Assembly (NCBI GenBank): GCA_026387515.1
Contig: JAPLLP010000221.1
Coordinates: 1,466-11,722 of the forward strand
Direction of reading: 5' to 3'
DNA length: 10,257 nt
Source of the DNA: Candidatus Omnitrophota bacterium
GTDB lineage: Bacteria > Omnitrophota > Koll11 > Gygaellales > Profunditerraquicolaceae
In this document: positions 6,778-10,257 of the stretch, in pieces
Numbering within the stretch: the first letter of the stretch is position 1
Layout: each line of letters opens with the position of its first letter
Made by a program: the position numbers and the translations under genes
The notes under the pieces: generated by a model
Told to the model about the DNA's origin: nothing
The model's database searches: none
Seen by the model: the letters and a program-made list of their open reading frames with translations, nothing else

Positions 6778-8119
6778 ATGAGAAATAAAAATATTTTCAC
6801 TTGCCAGAATTGTGGGTACCAGTCATCTAAATGGCTAGGTAAGTGTCCGGAATGTAACAGCTGGAATTCACTGGTAGAAGAGGATTATTCCGAGGTTGCG
6901 CCAAAAGACAGCCAGAGGCGCGCGCTTTATAAGGATGAACCTGTGTTGTTGAAGAACGTGGAAGCCAGGGAGGAGAGCCGCCTTAAGACAGAAATACGGG
7001 AGTTGGACCGCGTGCTGGGAGGCGGGATTGTTCCCGGATCGGTGATACTTGTAGGCGGAGATCCAGGGATAGGCAAATCAACTATTTCGCTTCAGGTATC
7101 TAATCAATTGACCAAGAAAGGCTACAAGGTTCTTTACGTAAGCGGAGAGGAATCTGTAGCGCAGACAAAACTGAGGGCTAAGCGTTTAGGCCCTGGCGGA
7201 GATACGCACGGTGATATTTATATCGTCAATCAAACGGATTTATCTTTTATTTTACAGTACATAAAGAAACTCAAGCCCGATGTAGTGATTATTGATTCCA
7301 TACAGGTGATCTTTGATCCGGGGATCAGTTCTTCTCCGGGCAGCGTCAGCCAGGTAAGGGAGTGCGCCGGAATCCTCACGCAGCTGGCCAAAACCACCAA
7401 TACCTCGTTGTTTATTATCGGCCATGCTTTATTTTGAGGGGGATAGGTTTTCTTTATATCGGATATTGCGCGCGGTAAAGAATAGATTCGGCTCGACCAA
7501 TGAGATCGGAGTATTTGAGATGGGTTCAGACGGTCTAAAGGAGGTGAGGAATCCTTCGGAAATATTTTTGTCGGAGAGGCCAAAGGACGTTTCCGGGTCC
7601 GTAGTGACTTCTGTTTTGGAAGGCAGCCGTCCGCTTTTAGTGGAAGTCCAGGCCTTGGTAAGTAAAAGCGGATTCGGCTATGCCCGTCGCCGGGCCCAGG
7701 GGTTTGATTTTAACCGGCTATCTTTATTGGTGGCGGTCTTAGAAAAAAGGATGGGCTTGAATTTAGAGGCGGAGGATATTTTTGTTAATATTGTCGGAGG
7801 CATAAAGGTAGAAGATCCGGCGGCAGACCTGGCAGTTTGCGCGGCAGTGGCTTCGGCTTTTCATAATGGATTGATCATACCGCAGACTATTGTCCTGGGG
7901 GAGGTGGGTTTGGCCGGAGAGGTAAGGAGCGTATCTCAAGTAAGTATCCGGCTTAATGAGGCAGAAACGCTGGGTTTTAAAGACTGCATCCTGCCGAAAA
8001 ATAATATCAAAAACCTGGAATACGCTAAAGACAAGCTGGAATTAATACCCGTATCTTCGGTGAAAGAGGCTTTGGATACCGCTTTCCTCAGGGCGCTTTC
8101 CTCAGGGAAGCTAAATTGA
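6778..8119 (+). pseudogene. radA: RadA DNA-repair ATPase, frameshifted by an internal deletion
   Basis: RadA is a RecA-like ATPase that promotes branch migration in recombination and repair. The first part has the N-terminal zinc finger C9/C12/C23/C26, Walker A GDPGIGKST (94-102) and a Walker B-like VVIIDS with D173. It reaches TNTSLFIIGH, then runs into a TGA at 7435-7437. The homologous sequence resumes in another frame at 7427 with LYFEGDR and continues through the RadA-specific KNRFG (7478-7492) and the Lon-like C-terminal domain, which contains VSKSGFGYARRRAQGFD, to the TGA at 8117-8119. B. subtilis RadA has 20 residues (VTKEGSIAGPRLLEHMVDTV) between GH and LYFEG, and here one base remains. 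About 59 bases are therefore missing. The gene starts 9 bases after mlaD, with a modest AGGA ribosome site. The product as written lacks a conserved ATPase loop and the C-terminal domain. Confidence 0.87.
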
Positions 8120-8138
8120 ACTCATAATTATGCTTATT

Positions 8139-8170
8139 ACACCCCGCGCTAATCGGAATTGCGCGGGTGT
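8139..8170 (+). terminator. GC-rich hairpin between radA and the PIN-TRAM gene
   Basis: ACACCCCGCGC (8139-8149) pairs with GCGCGGGTGT (8161-8170) with one bulged C. An inner AAT/ATT pairing around CGGA would extend the stem. It follows the radA stop by 19 bases and precedes the ribosome site of the next gene by 12. The sequence after it (TCGTTTAC) has no long T run, so it is a weak candidate for an intrinsic terminator. It may instead stabilise or separate segments of a polycistronic mRNA. Confidence 0.4.
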
Positions 8171-8197
8171 TCGTTTACTACGAAGGAGGGCAATGGT

Positions 8198-9172
8198 ATG
8201 AATTTATTATCAATTCGTCTTTTATTTATCTTAATCAGTATTGTTATCGGTTATCAGTCAGCGGAGTCTGCCGGATTGGCGGGGGCTTTGATCGGCGGCA
8301 TTGCGGCCACGGTAATTATTATCTTAGAGATTGGTATGCGCAAGGTTTCGGTCAGAGGGCTTTCTAGCGCGGTTTTTGGCTTGATCCTGGGATTGATTAT
8401 GTCTAAACTTGTTTCCGACGCGGTCAGCATTGCCCCGATCAATCCGGAACAGTTCAATCAGATACGGGTGACCTTGACTCTGGTTTTTTGTTATCTGGGG
8501 ATGGTTATCGGCCTGCGGGGAAAAGATGAATTTAACGTGATTATTCCTTATATCCGCATGCGTAGGCAAGACCAGATGGATGAGATGTCCGTGATCGATA
8601 CCAGCGTGATCATTGACGGCAGGATTCAGGATATCCTGAAGACAAAATTTCTCGAAGGTAAAATGATTATCCCCAAATTCGTGCTCAAAGAGCTGCAGCA
8701 GATTGCTGACTCAACCGATCCCATGAAGCGCCAGCGCGGCCGCAGGGGTTTAGAGATATTGCATACAATGCAGAAGGAAATGGGGCAGGAGATCAGCTTA
8801 CATGACGAGGAATTCCCCGAAGTCCAGGAAGTAGATGCTAAGCTGGTCAAGCTGGCAAAACTCCTGGAGGCTAAAGTCCTGACCGTAGATTTTAACCTTA
8901 ACCGGGTAGCTACGCTGCAGGGGATAAAGGTTTTGAATATCAACGAATTGGCGAATGCCTTAAAACCGGTAGTCTTTCCTGGCGAAGAGATGCGCGTGAA
9001 ACTCATCAAGGAGGGTAAAGAGCATAATCAGGCCATAGGCTATCTTGATGATGGAACGATGATAGTAGTAGAGGAGGCGCGCCGCCAGATCGGGCAAGAA
9101 GTCAAAGTAGTGGTCACCTCGGTCCTTCAGACTCAGGCCGGGAGAATGATTTTTGCCAAGATAGAAAGATAA
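8198..9172 (+). CDS. Membrane-anchored PIN-TRAM domain protein (YacL type)
   Basis: This is a homologue of the YacL family, membrane proteins combining a PIN nuclease fold with an RNA-binding-type TRAM domain. The cellular role is poorly defined. The 324-residue protein has four hydrophobic spans (about 5-20, 25-47, 56-78 and 90-107). The PIN domain (about 130-252) keeps four acidic residues expected to bind metal: D134 in [11 protein letters not shown]165 in FVLKEL, D213 in VDAKL and D231 in LTVDFN. A TRAM domain follows (about 260-322, [20 protein letters not shown] and on). I chose ATG 8198 because AAGGAGGG (8183-8190) lies 7 bases upstream and the hydrophobic N-terminus begins there. An in-frame alternative start at 8159 falls inside the hairpin and adds only polar residues. 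In B. subtilis yacL lies between disA and ispD, while here disA is absent. Confidence 0.9.
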   Translation: MNLLSIRLLFILISIVIGYQSAESAGLAGALIGGIAATVIIILEIGMRKVSVRGLSSAVFGLILGLIMSKLVSDAVSIAPINPEQFNQIRVTLTLVFCYLGMVIGLRGKDEFNVIIPYIRMRRQDQMDEMSVIDTSVIIDGRIQDILKTKFLEGKMIIPKFVLKELQQIADSTDPMKRQRGRRGLEILHTMQKEMGQEISLHDEEFPEVQEVDAKLVKLAKLLEAKVLTVDFNLNRVATLQGIKVLNINELANALKPVVFPGEEMRVKLIKEGKEHNQAIGYLDDGTMIVVEEARRQIGQEVKVVVTSVLQTQAGRMIFAKIER

Positions 9173-9179
9173 TTCTTCA

Positions 9180-9857
9180 ATGTTTGTTTCCTGTATTGTC
9201 CTTGCCGCAGGAAAAGGCGCCAGGTTCGGATCGAGTATCCCTAAGCCGCTTATTGAAGTTGGGCGCCGGCCGGTAATAATCCGCTGTCTCCAACTGCTTA
9301 GCCTTGTCCCTTCCATAAAAGAGATTATCGTGGTGGTTAATACCGGCAATAGGGATGGTATTAAGGCCAGCATACGCGTTTTTCGTATCGCTAAAGTTAG
9401 AAAAATTGTATTGGGAGGCAGAGAGCGCAAGGATTCCGTGGCCCGAGGCCTTAAATGTATAAGCCCGGAAGCAGACCTTGTGCTGATACATGATTCCGCT
9501 CGCCCTTTCATTAATAAAACGTTGGTCGCTTCGGTAATTAAAGAGGCTAAAAAATTCAAGGCGGCTATTTTAGCGGTACCGGTGAAAGCGACCATTAAGG
9601 TTGTTAGAAAAACTGTTGCAGAAAGAACGCTCAGCCGTGATCATCTCTGGGAGGCGCAGACGCCCCAGGTGTTCGAGAAGAAACTGATTCTTGAGGCTTA
9701 TCGGAGATTCGGGCATTGTCAGGTTACGGATGACGCGATGCTGGCGGAGAAGCTGGGAGTGAAGGTGCGCGTGGTCAAAGGTTCTTACGATAATATCAAG
9801 ATCACCACTCCGGAAGACCTAGCGATCGCCGAGGCGATCGCCAAGAGAAAATTTTAA
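9180..9857 (+). CDS. ispD: 2-C-methyl-D-erythritol 4-phosphate cytidylyltransferase
   Basis: IspD transfers CMP from CTP to 2-C-methyl-D-erythritol 4-phosphate, the third step of the MEP isoprenoid pathway. The 225-residue protein is of normal length. The nucleotide-binding start LAAGKGARFGSSIPKP holds R15 and K22, matching R20 and K27 of E. coli IspD. GGRERKDSVARGL (79-91) and IHDSARPF (103-110, with D105) follow, where HDAARP is more usual. VPVKATIKV (133-141), WEAQTPQVF and VTDDA come next, and the C-terminal signature is GSYDNIKITTPEDLAIAE. The start lies 7 bases after the PIN-TRAM gene. No strong ribosome site is visible, so translation may depend on coupling. ispF follows after 11 bases, as is common for the pair. 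Confidence 0.95.
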   Translation: MFVSCIVLAAGKGARFGSSIPKPLIEVGRRPVIIRCLQLLSLVPSIKEIIVVVNTGNRDGIKASIRVFRIAKVRKIVLGGRERKDSVARGLKCISPEADLVLIHDSARPFINKTLVASVIKEAKKFKAAILAVPVKATIKVVRKTVAERTLSRDHLWEAQTPQVFEKKLILEAYRRFGHCQVTDDAMLAEKLGVKVRVVKGSYDNIKITTPEDLAIAEAIAKRKF

Positions 9858-9868
9858 GGTCAATAAAT

Positions 9869-10257
9869 ATGGGCATAAGGATCGGTTTCGGTTATGATAT
9901 CCATCGTTTGATTAAAGGTAGAAAGCTTTTTTTAGGTGGAGTCCGGATCCCGCATTCTAAAGGGTTATTGGGGTACTCTGATGCTGACGTATTAATCCAC
10001 GCCATCTGCGATGCGCTTCTTGGCGCCTTGTCTATGGGGGATATCGGCGAGCATTTTCCCGATACTGATCCCCGGTACAAGGATATTTCGAGCGCCGAAC
10101 TGCTTAAGGTAACTGCGGATCTGGTGCGCCGGAAAAAATACTCTATTGGTAACATAGACCTGGTGGTAGTTGCCGAAGAACCGAAGCTATTGCCTTATAG
10201 GGATAAGATCAAAAAACAGATCGCTTCCATATTAAGAATAAAAGACGAGGCTGTCTC
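9869..10257 (+). CDS. ispF: 2-C-methyl-D-erythritol 2,4-cyclodiphosphate synthase, 3' end cut by the window
   Basis: IspF cyclises CDP-methylerythritol 2-phosphate to methylerythritol 2,4-cyclodiphosphate with loss of CMP. It acts as a zinc-dependent trimer. The first 129 of about 155-160 residues are present. The metal ligands are recognisable as D10 and H12 (GYDIHRL) and H44 (DVLIHAICDALLGA), followed by GDIGEHFPDTDPRYK and NIDLVVVAEEPKLLPY. One departure stands out: the usual GHSD(A/G)D loop reads GYSDAD, with Y36 where E. coli has His34. The start at 9869 has AAGG (9856-9859) overlapping the ispD stop, 9 bases upstream. The frame is open to the window edge, so the truncation is only a boundary effect. 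Confidence 0.94.
   Translation, partial: MGIRIGFGYDIHRLIKGRKLFLGGVRIPHSKGLLGYSDADVLIHAICDALLGALSMGDIGEHFPDTDPRYKDISSAELLKVTADLVRRKKYSIGNIDLVVVAEEPKLLPYRDKIKKQIASILRIKDEAV

Noticed and set aside
8116..8140. TTGAAC as a -35 box for the PIN-TRAM gene
   Set aside because: No -10-like hexamer lies at acceptable spacing; the AT-rich TATGCT is only 8 bases away.
8159..8197. Upstream start for the PIN-TRAM gene
   Set aside because: It begins inside the hairpin, has no ribosome site, and adds 13 residues not expected in the family. ATG 8198 has an AAGGAGGG at good spacing.

Overview
The window reads as a stretch of chromosome from a diderm (Gram-negative-type) bacterium, probably an uncultured lineage. 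It carries the McsA-McsB-ClpC protein-arginine-phosphorylation and protease module and the MEP isoprenoid genes in an order very like the Bacillus subtilis ctsR-mcsA-mcsB-clpC-radA-disA-yacL-ispD-ispF cluster. A three-gene MlaE-MlaF-MlaD lipid-transport block, which implies an outer membrane, sits between clpC and radA. Omnitrophota or a neighbouring candidate phylum is my best guess, but this is inference from gene content and I could run no search.

Layout, all on the + strand: positions 1-343 hold the middle of a branched-chain aminotransferase (ilvE) that stops early. Positions 344-483 are AT-rich, intergenic-looking DNA with a weak terminator-like hairpin and a good sigma70-type promoter. 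Positions 484-585 encode the C-terminal end of the same aminotransferase. Then follow mcsA (587), mcsB (1096), clpC (2165), mlaE (4557), mlaF (5389, broken), mlaD (6175), radA (6778, broken), a membrane PIN-TRAM protein of the YacL type (8198), ispD (9180) and ispF (9869, running off the window). Gaps between genes run from a 23-base overlap to about 80 bases, so a single long transcript from the promoter at 452-480 is plausible. No stretch over 300 bases lacks a gene. I saw no RNA gene, IS element or CRISPR array.

Together the intact genes would provide protein quality control (McsA/McsB mark proteins with phosphoarginine, ClpC unfolds them for ClpP), lipid movement across the envelope (MlaEFD), and two consecutive activities of the MEP pathway (IspD, IspF).

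The most unusual feature is that three of the ten genes carry small internal lesions that remove highly conserved catalytic segments. ilvE has lost about 59 codons, replaced by 140 unrelated bases. mlaF lacks about 40 bases covering its Walker B motif. radA lacks about 59 bases just after its conserved GH. All neighbouring genes look intact. Either the assembly has collapsed or misjoined at these points, or the locus is decaying. I found no convincing new biological system here.
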